Assembly (NCBI GenBank): GCA_937870915.1
Contig: CALMZQ010000142.1
Location: 1 to 39,183, forward strand
Reading direction: 5' to 3'
DNA from: an uncultured Ignavibacteria bacterium
GTDB taxonomy: Bacteria > Bacteroidota > Ignavibacteria > Kapaibacteriales > Kapaibacteriaceae
DNA: 39,183 nucleotides
Positions 1-9,370 of the stretch are shown here, piece by piece. A program made the translations under genes and the position numbers. The notes under the pieces are model-generated. The model was not told where the DNA came from, did no database searches, and was given only the letters and a program-made list of their open reading frames with translations. Position 1 is the stretch's first letter. Each line of letters begins with the position of its first letter.

Positions 1-3000
1 GTAAGACGAATGTTCACTGGGTTGATCGTTGAGGCTACCAACCCTGTGTCGGCCAGAAACTCCACGGCGGAGATCGTCACATCAGACCACGACAAATCAC
101 CAAGACATGCCGTGAATGTGAGGGTGGCAATCGTATCAGATTGTGGAGGAAGATCACTCTCCACCGTCACACGACGCATTACGCTGTCTGTTCCAACGTC
201 TACTGCAGCTTCATCTAGGACAAGCACACTTCTTCTGAATGCAAGATAGACTCGCGTTCTGGTCGTAGCCTGGGAGCGCAACCACTCAGCCCCCTTTGTG
301 ATCGTGACGGGAATACTCATCCTGTCACCAATATCGATGGAGTCTGATGGAGGTATCAATCGCACCTGAACCGTATCATCCTCGGGATCCGTGGTGTCTG
401 ATGTGTCACCGATTACTGCATAGAAGTGTATGGTAGCAACTGCTGTATCCGTTGATCCATACGCCGTGAGGATAGCTGTGATGTTTTGCGACGTTTGAAC
501 ATCAATCATCAACGTTACTATGATGGAATCGCCGGGTTGTAGTAGTTGGGGAAGGGGCTCAACAGGACCCAAGGACACGTTTGTATCGGAACCCAGAATG
601 CTCAAAGAATCGAGTATGATATCTGCAGTGCCGATGTTCTTCACACGTACAACATGCGTTGCTGTTCCAACCACTCTGATGGTGTCCGGTTCTCCAGATA
701 GTACGGCCAATTCAGCTCGAGCTGAATCCGGTGGACGAATTCCAACGTACTCTAACGTTGCTTGCGCAGATATCACTGTGCTCGTCCATACAGTAAAGAG
801 CGTCGACCGCAGGCCTGTATCACTCGGCGAGATCGTTGCCAGCACCGTCCACGTGGATCCACCGGCAACGATCACCGGCATCGGCTGAGTTGGGATCGTG
901 ATGCCTGGATCGAAGTACGTGATGCTATCGATACGAAGGGCAACAGATGACAGATTCACTACACTCAGAGAAACAGTTGTGTCCGAACCTACGGGGATCG
1001 TACCCGCAGATACGTTTTGCACAACAAATCCGGGTGTCGGCAGAACGGAGACGATAGTATGCGACTGCTCGAATTGACGCGTTCCAAAGCGTGCCTTGTA
1101 TACTAGCTGATGCGCCCCGAGCTGTTTGGCGCGGACTGCAAGACGAACAGTATCTGCGGCACCTGCATCAAGAGTAAACGTAGTTGCTGATATCGATGGT
1201 CCAATGATCCATGCCGGATCGGGCACAAGATCTTCAACGGCTATTGTCACCGTAGTTGAACGATCACCTCGGTTCTTCAAAGGTATTCGAATGGTATCGG
1301 GAGTATCTAGCAACACTGTATCCGGTGCAGGTGCTAGTATCACTACATCTGCCTGACGTGAGTCTACTCCATTCCACCGAACACGTGCATTACTCTGCGT
1401 TCCGTTGTAGTACAGAACAACATCTGCCGAATCAACACCTTCAACAATTGCAGCACAGGATAGCTCAATAGAAGACGTGTCCGTTGAAATGTTGTTCGGG
1501 TATCCTACGATGAGAAGGGGCATTCCGGACGGCTCAACAACAACACTATCTACACGGACAAGAGAAGGTCCGCTCCGCACGATCGTCATTGAGAGAGGGC
1601 GTGGCGATGTGAGTTCAATGTTTCCTGCATCTACATCAACAAGACTCAACTGCGTTGGCCTAGGTCCAACAACGGAATCGATCGAAACACCACGAAGGAC
1701 AACAACTGACGTATCGCCATCAACAACGATCAACACTGAGTCAACGAGGACTCCAACAGTCGATGGCGCCCAGCGCACCGTTACAGCCACCTGTTGTTTT
1801 GGACCGATTGCATATGGAGGCGTTATCGAAAACGAAACACTATTCGAACCCGCTACGGAGACTATTGACTCCACAGTAGCCGCTCGCAACTGGCCTTCGT
1901 TGGCTATCCTGATGATTCCGGATCCCGACCGACCGATTAACACCGTATCGAAAGAGATCAGTGTTGGCGATATCGATATCTGAGGGAGTGGACTCCAACG
2001 CAACATGTAGCAGTCAGGCATGGCACCCGCGTTTGGTGCTGCACGTTCCGGCGATAGTCCAATCGGAAGATTCTCTGATGTCGTCTGCCCGTACAGAACA
2101 AACTCAGCATCCCTATTTGTTGACAGCCACCGAGGCATATCAAGACCAGAGCCCGAAACATAGCTTCCATAGTTCATGTGTTTCAGATCCGCAGAGAGGA
2201 TGAACACAGCGGCATCGATAGCACCCTGGGGACCGGACTGCATCGCATCTGTAGTAGTGGCAAGCGAGCCGGATGTTTCAATGGCCACACAGATGTTGCC
2301 GTCTTCGTCTACACAGAGAGAACGGACAGTATCCGCGTCCGAACTACCGAGGTAGCTGGAGGCAATGACTGTTCCCGCAGCATCAACAATGCTCACAAAA
2401 CCATCGGTGGCTCCGGCCTTCGTTGCAGAGTACGAGCCCACGGTAGCAGGCAATAGAGCTGACTCCGTTGTTCCACCAATGATCACACTTCCGGAAGGAC
2501 CTTGTTGGGCATCAACCGGACGAATATCTTCATCGCCTTCAATCATGGTTGTTCGCAGGAGTCCACCGGAGATCTGCATAACCTGCACGCTCGCACCTCT
2601 GTGGTCACGCTCCGCAACAGGTGCGCCCGGAAGGTCGGCACTTTTTGTTGACCCTACAAGCACGAACTCATCATCACTCAGTGCGATAACGCGAACAATC
2701 TCATCATCTGCATCGCCCCCTGCATACGTAGCATACAGCACCGATCGTAGGTCTTGCGCGAGCACGAGCATAAAGCCATCGTCATCGCCCCCTGCAATAG
2801 CCTGCATAGCTGTTGGCGATGTCTGGATCTTTTCATCGTCAGTTGTCCCAGCCATCACCACGGATCCGTCGCTTCGAACCACTGTATGGTTCACGTGAAG
2901 CTTCTTCTCTGTAACGAACTGAAGAGAGGATATCACTGTTGACAGAGTTGAATCCAGCCGCATTACAACAACACGATTTGTTCCGTCATCATCGTATTCA

Positions 3001-3398
3001 ACAGTTGCAGTAGAAGCAAAGTCTGTACCTGTTGTACGAAAAACAACGATCACACTTCCGTCCGGATCTGACGTTACCGACAGCGCTTCATCATCCGCGC
3101 TTGAGCCGACATATGTTGCTGCATGTCGCCTTCCCTCAGCTGTTCGCCTTTCGAGTACCACATCTCGCCCACCAATCGGCGTGGTGCGATAAGCACCCGA
3201 GGTTGTTTCGATATCCACCGATTTTGTTGTGTAGATGCACAACACACCGCCGTTCGTATATGATGAAACAACAAGATCCTGTTCAGTTGCCGAGCCCCCT
3301 ATATACGTTCCACCAACCGATGATTGAGCAACGGAAAGCTGAGTACCCATGGTTAGACAGATACTCAGCAAAAGTGTGATAAGGGGGCTACTGGTCAC
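1..3398 (-). CDS. Secreted SBBP beta-propeller / choice-of-anchor D protein (3' end outside window)
   Basis: The minus frame is open from a GTG at 3398 to the window edge (at least 1132 codons). An in-frame TAG lies four codons upstream of the GTG, and the next downstream ATG (3350) would lose the signal peptide, so GTG is the likely start. Residues 1-25 form a signal peptide ending in LSVAQ. Residues about 26-470 hold repeated SBBP-like blades with motifs such as DGSVVMAGTT, DEFVLVGSTKSADLPG and DGFVSIVDA. From about residue 475 the pattern changes to ASPM/SPD2/Hydin-type beta domains (ISFDTVLIGRSGSGIIRI; 'VGSDTTVSLSVVNLSS'). The architecture resembles the secreted T9SS proteins elsewhere in the window, so a C-terminal sorting domain is expected beyond the edge but cannot be seen. 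It starts 22 bp after the Rieske stop, so it may be the last gene of that operon. The substrate and role are unknown. Confidence 0.85.
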   Translation of the reverse strand, partial: MTSSPLITLLLSICLTMGTQLSVAQSSVGGTYIGGSATEQDLVVSSYTNGGVLCIYTTKSVDIETTSGAYRTTPIGGRDVVLERRTAEGRRHAATYVGSSADDEALSVTSDPDGSVIVVFRTTGTDFASTATVEYDDDGTNRVVVMRLDSTLSTVISSLQFVTEKKLHVNHTVVRSDGSVVMAGTTDDEKIQTSPTAMQAIAGGDDDGFMLVLAQDLRSVLYATYAGGDADDEIVRVIALSDDEFVLVGSTKSADLPGAPVAERDHRGASVQVMQISGGLLRTTMIEGDEDIRPVDAQQGPSGSVIIGGTTESALLPATVGSYSATKAGATDGFVSIVDAAGTVIASSYLGSSDADTVRSLCVDEDGNICVAIETSGSLATTTDAMQSGPQGAIDAAVFILSADLKHMNYGSYVSGSGLDMPRWLSTNRDAEFVLYGQTTSENLPIGLSPERAAPNAGAMPDCYMLRWSPLPQISISPTLISFDTVLIGRSGSGIIRIANEGQLRAATVESIVSVAGSNSVSFSITPPYAIGPKQQVAVTVRWAPSTVGVLVDSVLIVVDGDTSVVVLRGVSIDSVVGPRPTQLSLVDVDAGNIELTSPRPLSMTIVRSGPSLVRVDSVVVEPSGMPLLIVGYPNNISTDTSSIELSCAAIVEGVDSADVVLYYNGTQSNARVRWNGVDSRQADVVILAPAPDTVLLDTPDTIRIPLKNRGDRSTTVTIAVEDLVPDPAWIIGPSISATTFTLDAGAADTVRLAVRAKQLGAHQLVYKARFGTRQFEQSHTIVSVLPTPGFVVQNVSAGTIPVGSDTTVSLSVVNLSSVALRIDSITYFDPGITIPTQPMPVIVAGGSTWTVLATISPSDTGLRSTLFTVWTSTVISAQATLEYVGIRPPDSARAELAVLSGEPDTIRVVGTATHVVRVKNIGTADIILDSLSILGSDTNVSLGPVEPLPQLLQPGDSIIVTLMIDVQTSQNITAILTAYGSTDTAVATIHFYAVIGDTSDTTDPEDDTVQVRLIPPSDSIDIGDRMSIPVTITKGAEWLRSQATTRTRVYLAFRRSVLVLDEAAVDVGTDSVMRRVTVESDLPPQSDTIATLTFTACLGDLSWSDVTISAVEFLADTGLVASTINPVNIRL

Positions 3399-3420
3399 GT
3401 TAGCAAACTACAGCACCTTT

Positions 3421-3912
3421 CTAGAACGTTATTCGAAGGATGTGCGTTGTTGGGTTGTATGCCGTAGTGTACCGTTGAAGTGGTGTTGGAGCCGTATCCG
3501 TTTGTGGTTCGCCAGTTGATACTAAGAACTCCTCTTCATGACGCGGACAGATCATTCTATCCGAACCGTTGGTTGGAACGTTGATAAGTGTTCCTTGATG
3601 AGTGCAGACAGCACTAAAAACAGCAAAGGTTTCTTCACCGGTGCGAATGATGATCACCGGCTGACTGTTGTTGTTCGGTACAAAAGCCTTCCGCACTGCA
3701 CCGCCTACAGTATTCAGCTCTGGAATTGTGGTTACATCAACGTCAACTTTGTCGCCAGTGGAAGGCGAGGGAGCAACGATCCTATCATCGGATTCGCACG
3801 AAGACACAATGGCAGTGAGAGCCAGACCGCACAATCCGATCCCGGCACTTCGAAGAGAGACATCAAGAAACGCTCTTCGGTTGACCTGTCGAGGTGACGG
3901 AGTGTCCATCAT
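3421..3912 (-). CDS. Rieske [2Fe-2S] protein, Tat-type lipoprotein
   Basis: A 163-residue exported iron-sulfur protein. The N-terminus has a twin arginine (R12-R13 in NRRAFL), a hydrophobic stretch and a lipobox ending at C39 (IVSSC), suggesting Tat export and lipid anchoring. The Rieske cluster ligands are visible as C103-T-H105 and C122-P-R-H125. The second loop reads CPRHEEEF rather than the common CPCHGS-F, so the disulfide cysteine found in bc1-type Rieske proteins is absent. That favours a low-potential, ferredoxin-like Rieske rather than a bc1 subunit. The start ATG overlaps the stop of the YceI gene (ATGATG junction), implying translational coupling. With the upstream YceI and haem-porin genes it suggests a periplasmic electron-transfer chain; the partners are not proven. 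Confidence 0.9.
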   Translation of the reverse strand: MMDTPSPRQVNRRAFLDVSLRSAGIGLCGLALTAIVSSCESDDRIVAPSPSTGDKVDVDVTTIPELNTVGGAVRKAFVPNNNSQPVIIIRTGEETFAVFSAVCTHQGTLINVPTNGSDRMICPRHEEEFLVSTGEPQTDTAPTPLQRYTTAYNPTTHILRITF

Positions 3913-4877
3913 TTGTCTCCCGTATTACCGAAGAGTGAAGCATGGATCTCGATCGATTGGCTCACCTTGTCGTTAAAGCTCTTGCGTCCCTTTACGCCGA
4001 AATCACTCCACGGCACAGTGAATCGTGCATCGAGCATAACAAGATCACCAGACGCGCGAGCCTTTGTTGCATCACTTGCCCGAACGTAGGTGATTGTAAC
4101 GCTTGCTTCCATGGATTTGGTTACACCGTGCATGGTGAATTCACCAACGGCAGTAGCCTTGATCGTTGCTTTAGCACCATCCGTTTGCACCACAGAGATG
4201 TTTCGCAGCTCTCGCACCACGTAGGTGATCGACGGATGATGTTCCGCATCTAGCCACTCCTCACTCAACATATGGCCGTCTCGCTTTGACATGCCGGTCT
4301 GCATGGAGCTTGTGGTAACGGTAATCGTGCCAGCGGTTGCTTCAAGGTTTGCAGGATCGATCATGAAACCACCGGCAATACCTGATGCAGAACCTTCAAT
4401 CTTCTCCAGCGGTGCATTGCTGACAAAGGTGAGTTCATTGGTTCGTACAGCATTGTTCAGCTTCACATACCTTTTCCCGGATACTCCAACCTTTGCATCT
4501 GTGGCTGCATTTGAAACCGAGAATGCCAGCGTTGCCACAAGTGCCAGGGATGCAATTCGAGCCACACCCTGGTGGGAAGAGCTACGTCTGCGTGATAAGA
4601 TCACACCGGCAAAGGAAAGCCCCATACCTAATGCCATCCATGGAGCAGCGCCAAACGGGAAAGCTACATCCAACAACCCCATCCATTGTCCGGGTTCATA
4701 GGTTGTTGTGCGGACAGTGGTGCCAAACAAGGCGTCTACTTCCTCCTTCACAACCGGACGTCCGTCACGTGAATAGATTAACATGTCTCCATAGGAAATG
4801 GAGTTTGTGATCCATACCGAGGCCATTGCAACGGTGAGTGCAAGGCCGATGAGGATGAGTGTTCGTGGGAGTGACAT
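3909..4877 (-). CDS. Membrane-anchored YceI-family protein
   Basis: A 322-residue protein. The start at 4877 is chosen because the longer frame would run back through the preceding gene; an AGAGAGAG stretch precedes this ATG. Residues about 5-24, 70-95 and 105-122 are hydrophobic and probably membrane-spanning. The C-terminal 190 residues are a YceI domain with the family pattern SSMQTGMSKRDGHMLSEEWL followed by DAEHHPSITY. YceI domains are lipocalin-like barrels that bind isoprenoid or other hydrophobic ligands in the periplasm. Fusion to several N-terminal helices is less usual than the simple secreted form. The gene lies 38 bp downstream of the haem-porin gene and overlaps the Rieske gene by 4 bp. 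A role in quinone or lipid delivery to this redox module is an inference. Confidence 0.88.
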   Translation of the reverse strand: MSLPRTLILIGLALTVAMASVWITNSISYGDMLIYSRDGRPVVKEEVDALFGTTVRTTTYEPGQWMGLLDVAFPFGAAPWMALGMGLSFAGVILSRRRSSSHQGVARIASLALVATLAFSVSNAATDAKVGVSGKRYVKLNNAVRTNELTFVSNAPLEKIEGSASGIAGGFMIDPANLEATAGTITVTTSSMQTGMSKRDGHMLSEEWLDAEHHPSITYVVRELRNISVVQTDGAKATIKATAVGEFTMHGVTKSMEASVTITYVRASDATKARASGDLVMLDARFTVPWSDFGVKGRKSFNDKVSQSIEIHASLFGNTGDK

Positions 4878-4915
4878 CGTGTTCTCTCTCTCGTTAGTTG
4901 GTGACGTGATGGTGT

Positions 4916-6082
4916 TTAGTAGAAGATGTGGATCTGTACATTCCAGCGTTTTGCCTTGTACTGGTCGAGCAACTGCGGTGACTGACCTGTCTCTACGATG
5001 CGGTAGTCGGGTCGGATCTCGAGGAACGGCAACACAAACACTTGAGCTCCAATCACCCACTGTGTAACTGTGGATTCATATGCTGTAGGGGCTATGGAGG
5101 TAAGGGTTGCCTGTTCCGCACGACCTTCCAGATAGACTCCGTCAAACACCTTTACCATGAGTGCAACGATGGCATTGCGTGTATCGGCAAGTCCTTGTGA
5201 GTGCATCATGAAAACTTCGCCCATGAGCGACACGCGATCTTCCAGGCCAACGCCGGCAAAGACAGACGTCATGGTCATCGAATTGGCAGCCAGCACAGAG
5301 GCACCCACGTATGAATTCGTGATCGATGTGAATGTGTTATGATCGCTCACCACCAATCGTCCGCTATAGCCAACACTCCCGGGAGTGATCTGCCTCCCGT
5401 TGATGTTTACCTTGGCCAGATTGGTCATATCAAACACACCAGCCGAAAGACTCAGCCACGTTGGAGTAGCATAGGTGATCTCTGCACCATATTCTGCGTA
5501 GTTCGGTGCGATAAGGGGGTGGGCATATGCCGTATTATCGGCGATCTGTCTGATCATCATCGAATGGTCGTCATAACGCATTCCCATCGATGGCTGAAAA
5601 TGCCCTATACGAAGCTGTGGCCAGTCCTTGGTTGGTTGAGCAAGAACGGAGGCCGACCACGACGTTTGCCCATCATACCGTATAGGACCGGCATTGTAGG
5701 TACCCTCAACCGTTATCCCCTCCTGCGGTGTCCACGCCGCGTGCATGGCAACCTGCATGGGAAAGGTCTTGCGGGTGGAGCCAGAATCAATACCTCTGGA
5801 CGATTGCGCTCGTAGGTCAAGCCCATAGTTGAACGTCTCGTTCAAGGTCAGATTACTCTGTTGAAGGGGCTCAAAAAGTCCCCCGAGACCTATCGAGGAT
5901 GGCTTGACGATGCTCTCATCCATCATGGAATACCATCCAAGCTCGTTCCGTAGGCCGGCCCCCTGCTGATTCACATGGCAGTTTGCGCACCTATTCCCAC
6001 TCATCAGGGTGTACTGCGGAATTGCCAGCACAGCTGGGGCGGACAGGATGAGCAAGACAGCAATAGCGCCAAAGATTCTCAC
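4916..6082 (-). CDS. Cyc2-like fusion: monohaem c-type cytochrome plus outer-membrane porin
   Basis: A 388-residue protein. A signal peptide (about 1-20) is followed at once by a single haem-c site, C32-A-N-C35-H36, in the context SGNRCANCHVNQQGAG. The remaining 340 residues have the alternating pattern of an outer-membrane beta-barrel and end in an aromatic residue (IHIFY), as outer-membrane barrels commonly do. A short haem domain at the N-terminus of a porin is the layout of Cyc2, the outer-membrane iron oxidase, but other CxxCH-porin families share it and I cannot assign it firmly. It is the first gene of the run that continues with YceI and Rieske proteins. The divergent neighbour begins 160 bp away. 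Extracellular electron exchange is plausible; the electron donor or acceptor is unknown. Confidence 0.85.
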   Translation of the reverse strand: MRIFGAIAVLLILSAPAVLAIPQYTLMSGNRCANCHVNQQGAGLRNELGWYSMMDESIVKPSSIGLGGLFEPLQQSNLTLNETFNYGLDLRAQSSRGIDSGSTRKTFPMQVAMHAAWTPQEGITVEGTYNAGPIRYDGQTSWSASVLAQPTKDWPQLRIGHFQPSMGMRYDDHSMMIRQIADNTAYAHPLIAPNYAEYGAEITYATPTWLSLSAGVFDMTNLAKVNINGRQITPGSVGYSGRLVVSDHNTFTSITNSYVGASVLAANSMTMTSVFAGVGLEDRVSLMGEVFMMHSQGLADTRNAIVALMVKVFDGVYLEGRAEQATLTSIAPTAYESTVTQWVIGAQVFVLPFLEIRPDYRIVETGQSPQLLDQYKAKRWNVQIHIFY

Positions 6083-6138
6083 GAGGTTCCACGAGATAGG
6101 TAGGTGTTTTGCACTACATGGACGATGGGCTCCAAAGA

Positions 6139-6162
6139 GTTACACCCTTATTCCTCTGTAAC
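6139..6162. promoter_or_regulatory. Inverted repeat GTTACA-N12-TGTAAC in divergent promoter region
   Basis: A 6-bp inverted repeat (6139-6144 and 6157-6162) with a 12-bp spacer lies between the divergent haem-porin gene and the secreted SBBP gene. It could be an operator for a dimeric regulator. It is short enough to arise by chance. No clear promoter elements were recognised in this 160-bp region. Confidence 0.25.
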
Positions 6163-6204
6163 CAATGCCGTCATTTTTGCTTTATCCGCAGTTGGGGTTC
6201 ACAT

Positions 6205-6237
6205 CGGCCTTGTGCCGCGCTCTTTTCATTACGGGAG
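6205..6237 (+). promoter_or_regulatory. 5' leader hairpin and TCATTAyGGGAG ribosome-binding site
   Basis: A small hairpin (CGGC 6205-6208, loop CTTGT, GCCG 6214-6217) is followed by TCATTACGGGAG at 6226-6237, five bases before the ATG at 6243. The same arrangement, with TCATTATGGGAG, precedes the fibre-like gene at 17232. The GGGAGG fixes the start of the downstream gene at 6243 rather than at an upstream in-frame ATG (6165). Confidence 0.4.
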
Positions 6238-6242
6238 GATCT

Positions 6243-9200
6243 ATGTTCCGCTTGATATTCCTTACGCTATTCATACCCGTAGCGATGTTTGGCAGTTCAC
6301 TGCCTCGACCGCAGGTATTTATTGCAAATCAAGGTCAGTGGCCCGCAAGTGTTCTCTATGGAGCTGCAACGAACGATGTTTCGGTGTGGATCACAAAGAC
6401 CGGAATGATCCTTGATCAGTTTGGCAAGAGTGCCTCGGGGACGCAGCAGCACCATGCCGTTACCCTTAACGTGATAGGCGCCAGCGGCACTCCGGTGCTC
6501 GACGTTCGAACGTCCACTTCAAGCCCCGTCATCACCATGCAGAAGGCCGGTTTGAGCTCTTCTGTACTTCAAACAGCAACGTCTGTAATCGTTCGGAATA
6601 TTCGCCCTGGCATTCACGTAGAGTATGTCTGGGAGAACGGTGCGGTTCGTTACAACGTATTGGTTGACCAGGGAACACAGCTTCCTTCGCCACTCTTCAC
6701 AGTGACCGGGGCCAGCGACCTCTCGGCCGCAGCGGACGGTTTTACCTATACCACGTCTCTCGGCTCGATCGCGATGTCAGGTCTGGCTGCCTATGCCATT
6801 ACTCCCGACCAAAAACGTTCCGTAAAGCCCCTTGCACGGGGCTCCGAGATCGGCTTTGTTGTTTCCGATCGCAATTCATCTGAGGCACTCACGGTAGACC
6901 CTCTGGTTTCTGCACGTTCGATCCACGGAAGCGGAGTACAAGAGATAACATCGATGATGCTGGACAGACAGGGCAATGTTGTGATAGCCGGATCTACGAA
7001 CTCCTTTGATATCGAGATTCCATCCGGTGGAGCCACTCCGAATGGAGCAGCCGGTACTGATGGCTTTGTTGCCTGTCTTACGCCGGACCTCAAGACGATC
7101 ATTGCATGGACCTATGTTGCCGGTGACAGCAACGAAGTAGTGAGATCGGTTGTGGTTAGCCCCCTTGGCGATATTTGGGTAACGGGCGAAACCAACTCAA
7201 CGGACTTGCCTGTGTCTGCTGCCAAGGGCGGCAAATACTCCGGTACGGTTGATGGTTTTGTCTTCCGGTTCTCATCGGATCTCAAACGCATCCTCGCAGG
7301 GAAATACCTATCTGGGAACAAGGAAGACCTTCCGCACTCGATCGCATGCAACGCTCAGGGCGACGTACTTATCTGTGGCCAGACGCGCTCTACATCGGGG
7401 CTTTCCATCAGTGTTGGATATGACCTTTCACACAATGGCGGCTGGGATGCCTTTGTGATCAAGATCGAGAAGACCGGTGCTGATGTTGAGCACTTCACAT
7501 ATTTCGGCAGTCCGGGCGATGATGCATTTACGACGATCATTATAGACCAATCTGGCAACACCGTTGTTGGTGGATGGACAGCTTCAAACGAGCTGGAAAC
7601 ATTCCCAGCAAAGAGTCGCGTATGGGTTCCGGATGAAAAGGACTACTACTATGGCGGGCATTGGGAAGAGTCTGGCTCAAACCCGTATGACGTAGAATTT
7701 AATGGCGGTGCAACTGACGCAATCATCGTGAAATTCACCTCCGAGAGTTTGTTAACCTTCTCTACGTATTTCGGTGGCAAGGGAGAAGACAAAGCACGCC
7801 GTGTTCTTGCAAGCAAGGACGGACGTATCACGGTAGTTGGCACAACAACCTCCTCAGACCTGCCACTCCCCGAGGGAAGCGCTTCGGCATATCGTGGACG
7901 GTCCGATGTGTTTGTCTTTGGGCTTAGCCCTGACGGACTGCGCCTCAACAGCTGTCTGTATTACGGTGGCACGGGAAATGATGAGGCTGGTGATGCAGCA
8001 TTGGATGCAAAAGAGAATATCGTGCTCACAGGCAGCACAACATCCACAGATCTACCCCAGGCCGGTGCCGGCACATCTAACACCACGCTTGGCGCTGAAG
8101 ATGTCTTTTTAGCTACCGTTACGTCTTCGGAAGTTCTGTATTCAACCGTTATGGGTTGGATGGGTAACGACAAATCCACATCGATGGCTCTTGATGTGCG
8201 TGGTGATGTGTTTCTTGCCGGTATAACAACCTCTACATTGCCGGGACAAGCGCTTGCAGCGAATACCGACGGTTGGGTTGCAAAGTGGGCCTACGGAACA
8301 CTTGCCTTCCGCAACCCTGCGGCGGGTTCTGTGTTCTGTACGGGATCGCAAGTAACGATTTCCTGGATCACCGAAGAGATCGCCGCTACATCCACGTATG
8401 GTGTGGACTACTCAACAGACAATGGACTCACGTGGATGTCTGCAGCTTCCGGAGTAAAAGCAAAGTCCTATATCTGGAGCGTACCGTCACAACGACCTGA
8501 TTCCGGGATGGTTCTCCTGCGCGTAACATCAACCAATGGTCACGCTGCTCTCGGTTCCACTCCATTCGCCGTTGAGTCTGCACCAACCTTCACATCGCAG
8601 CCCACTTCTGCCGCGTTTTGTCCTTCCTCTCGCATTGAACTTGCGCCTGAAGTAGCTTCAACAACAGCCACGTATCAATGGCGCAAAAACGGTGCTCCGA
8701 TAGCAGGTGCCACTCAACGTATCCTAACGATTCCGTCTGCGCAGGTGGGTGATGCAGGTTCGTATGATGTGGTTGCAACAACGTCCTGTGGTACGTCTAC
8801 AAGCACGGCAGCTGTGATCAACGTTGCTCCGCAACCGATCATCACAAGCCAACCACTATCCGATAAGGTAGCCGAAGGCGGTTCTGTAATCCTACGTGTG
8901 AAGGCAGATGGCGAAGCACTCACGTATCAATGGAACCACAATGGAGCATTGGTTTCCGGTGCAACAGCGGACACCCTTGAACTAAATGGACTCACAAAGG
9001 CACAAGAGGGTACGTACCGGTGCGTAATCGGCTCTGCCTGTGGGAGCTCAACCTCAAGCGATGCAACGATTCTTGTTGGCACAACATCGGTCGATGAAGA
9101 AGAGTATACCAACGTCCTCCGTGTTTCGCCACAACCGGCATCGGACCTCGTTACAGTCACAACACCATTCACGTTGTCGGGGTTGGCTGTGGTCAACGTC

Positions 9201-9359
9201 TACAATGTAGAAGGCTTTAACGTTGGACGCCAAACGAGCGTTCCAACCTCTCCAACATCCTTCACGTTGTCGCTCGGCCACCTTCCACCCGGCTTCTATA
9301 GTCTTGTGGTAACTGACGGCACTACGCTACTTCGTCAGCTCTTGATGATCACGCGATAA
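6243..9359 (+). CDS. Secreted SBBP beta-propeller protein with Ig-like domains and T9SS sorting domain
   Basis: A 1038-residue extracellular protein. The start at 6243 is set by GGGAGG and gives a clean signal peptide (MFRLIFLTLFIPVAMFGSSL). Residues about 25-215 match the N-terminal domain common in SBBP proteins (FIANQGQWPASVLYG near its beginning). Residues about 220-690 carry beta-propeller repeats with motifs such as GNVVIAGSTNS, GDIWVTGETNSTDLP and GDVLICGQTRSTSG. Two Ig-like domains follow (about 780-955; YQWRKNGAPIAGA and YQWNHNGALVSGA). The last 80 residues form a T9SS C-terminal sorting domain (VLRVSPQPASDLVTV ... LPPGFYSLVV). The protein should cross the outer membrane by T9SS and remain on the surface or be released. 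The ligand is unknown; adhesion or polymer binding would fit. Confidence 0.92.
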   Translation: MFRLIFLTLFIPVAMFGSSLPRPQVFIANQGQWPASVLYGAATNDVSVWITKTGMILDQFGKSASGTQQHHAVTLNVIGASGTPVLDVRTSTSSPVITMQKAGLSSSVLQTATSVIVRNIRPGIHVEYVWENGAVRYNVLVDQGTQLPSPLFTVTGASDLSAAADGFTYTTSLGSIAMSGLAAYAITPDQKRSVKPLARGSEIGFVVSDRNSSEALTVDPLVSARSIHGSGVQEITSMMLDRQGNVVIAGSTNSFDIEIPSGGATPNGAAGTDGFVACLTPDLKTIIAWTYVAGDSNEVVRSVVVSPLGDIWVTGETNSTDLPVSAAKGGKYSGTVDGFVFRFSSDLKRILAGKYLSGNKEDLPHSIACNAQGDVLICGQTRSTSGLSISVGYDLSHNGGWDAFVIKIEKTGADVEHFTYFGSPGDDAFTTIIIDQSGNTVVGGWTASNELETFPAKSRVWVPDEKDYYYGGHWEESGSNPYDVEFNGGATDAIIVKFTSESLLTFSTYFGGKGEDKARRVLASKDGRITVVGTTTSSDLPLPEGSASAYRGRSDVFVFGLSPDGLRLNSCLYYGGTGNDEAGDAALDAKENIVLTGSTTSTDLPQAGAGTSNTTLGAEDVFLATVTSSEVLYSTVMGWMGNDKSTSMALDVRGDVFLAGITTSTLPGQALAANTDGWVAKWAYGTLAFRNPAAGSVFCTGSQVTISWITEEIAATSTYGVDYSTDNGLTWMSAASGVKAKSYIWSVPSQRPDSGMVLLRVTSTNGHAALGSTPFAVESAPTFTSQPTSAAFCPSSRIELAPEVASTTATYQWRKNGAPIAGATQRILTIPSAQVGDAGSYDVVATTSCGTSTSTAAVINVAPQPIITSQPLSDKVAEGGSVILRVKADGEALTYQWNHNGALVSGATADTLELNGLTKAQEGTYRCVIGSACGSSTSSDATILVGTTSVDEEEYTNVLRVSPQPASDLVTVTTPFTLSGLAVVNVYNVEGFNVGRQTSVPTSPTSFTLSLGHLPPGFYSLVVTDGTTLLRQLLMITR

Positions 9360-9370
9360 GGGGCTTATCG
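9354..9370. terminator. Bidirectional hairpin carrying both convergent stop codons
   Basis: CGATAAG (9354-9360), loop GGG and CTTATCG (9364-9370) form a perfect 7-bp stem. The left arm contains the TAA of the plus-strand gene and the right arm the TAA of the minus-strand gene. The apex is also a copy of AAGGGGCT (9358-9365). No U-tract follows on either strand, so it is not a classic intrinsic terminator. Confidence 0.35.

Noticed and set aside
10-3379. Many plus-strand open frames of 60-177 codons
   Set aside because: They overlap one continuous minus-strand frame that encodes a signal peptide, SBBP blades and Hydin-like domains; the plus frames show no family features.
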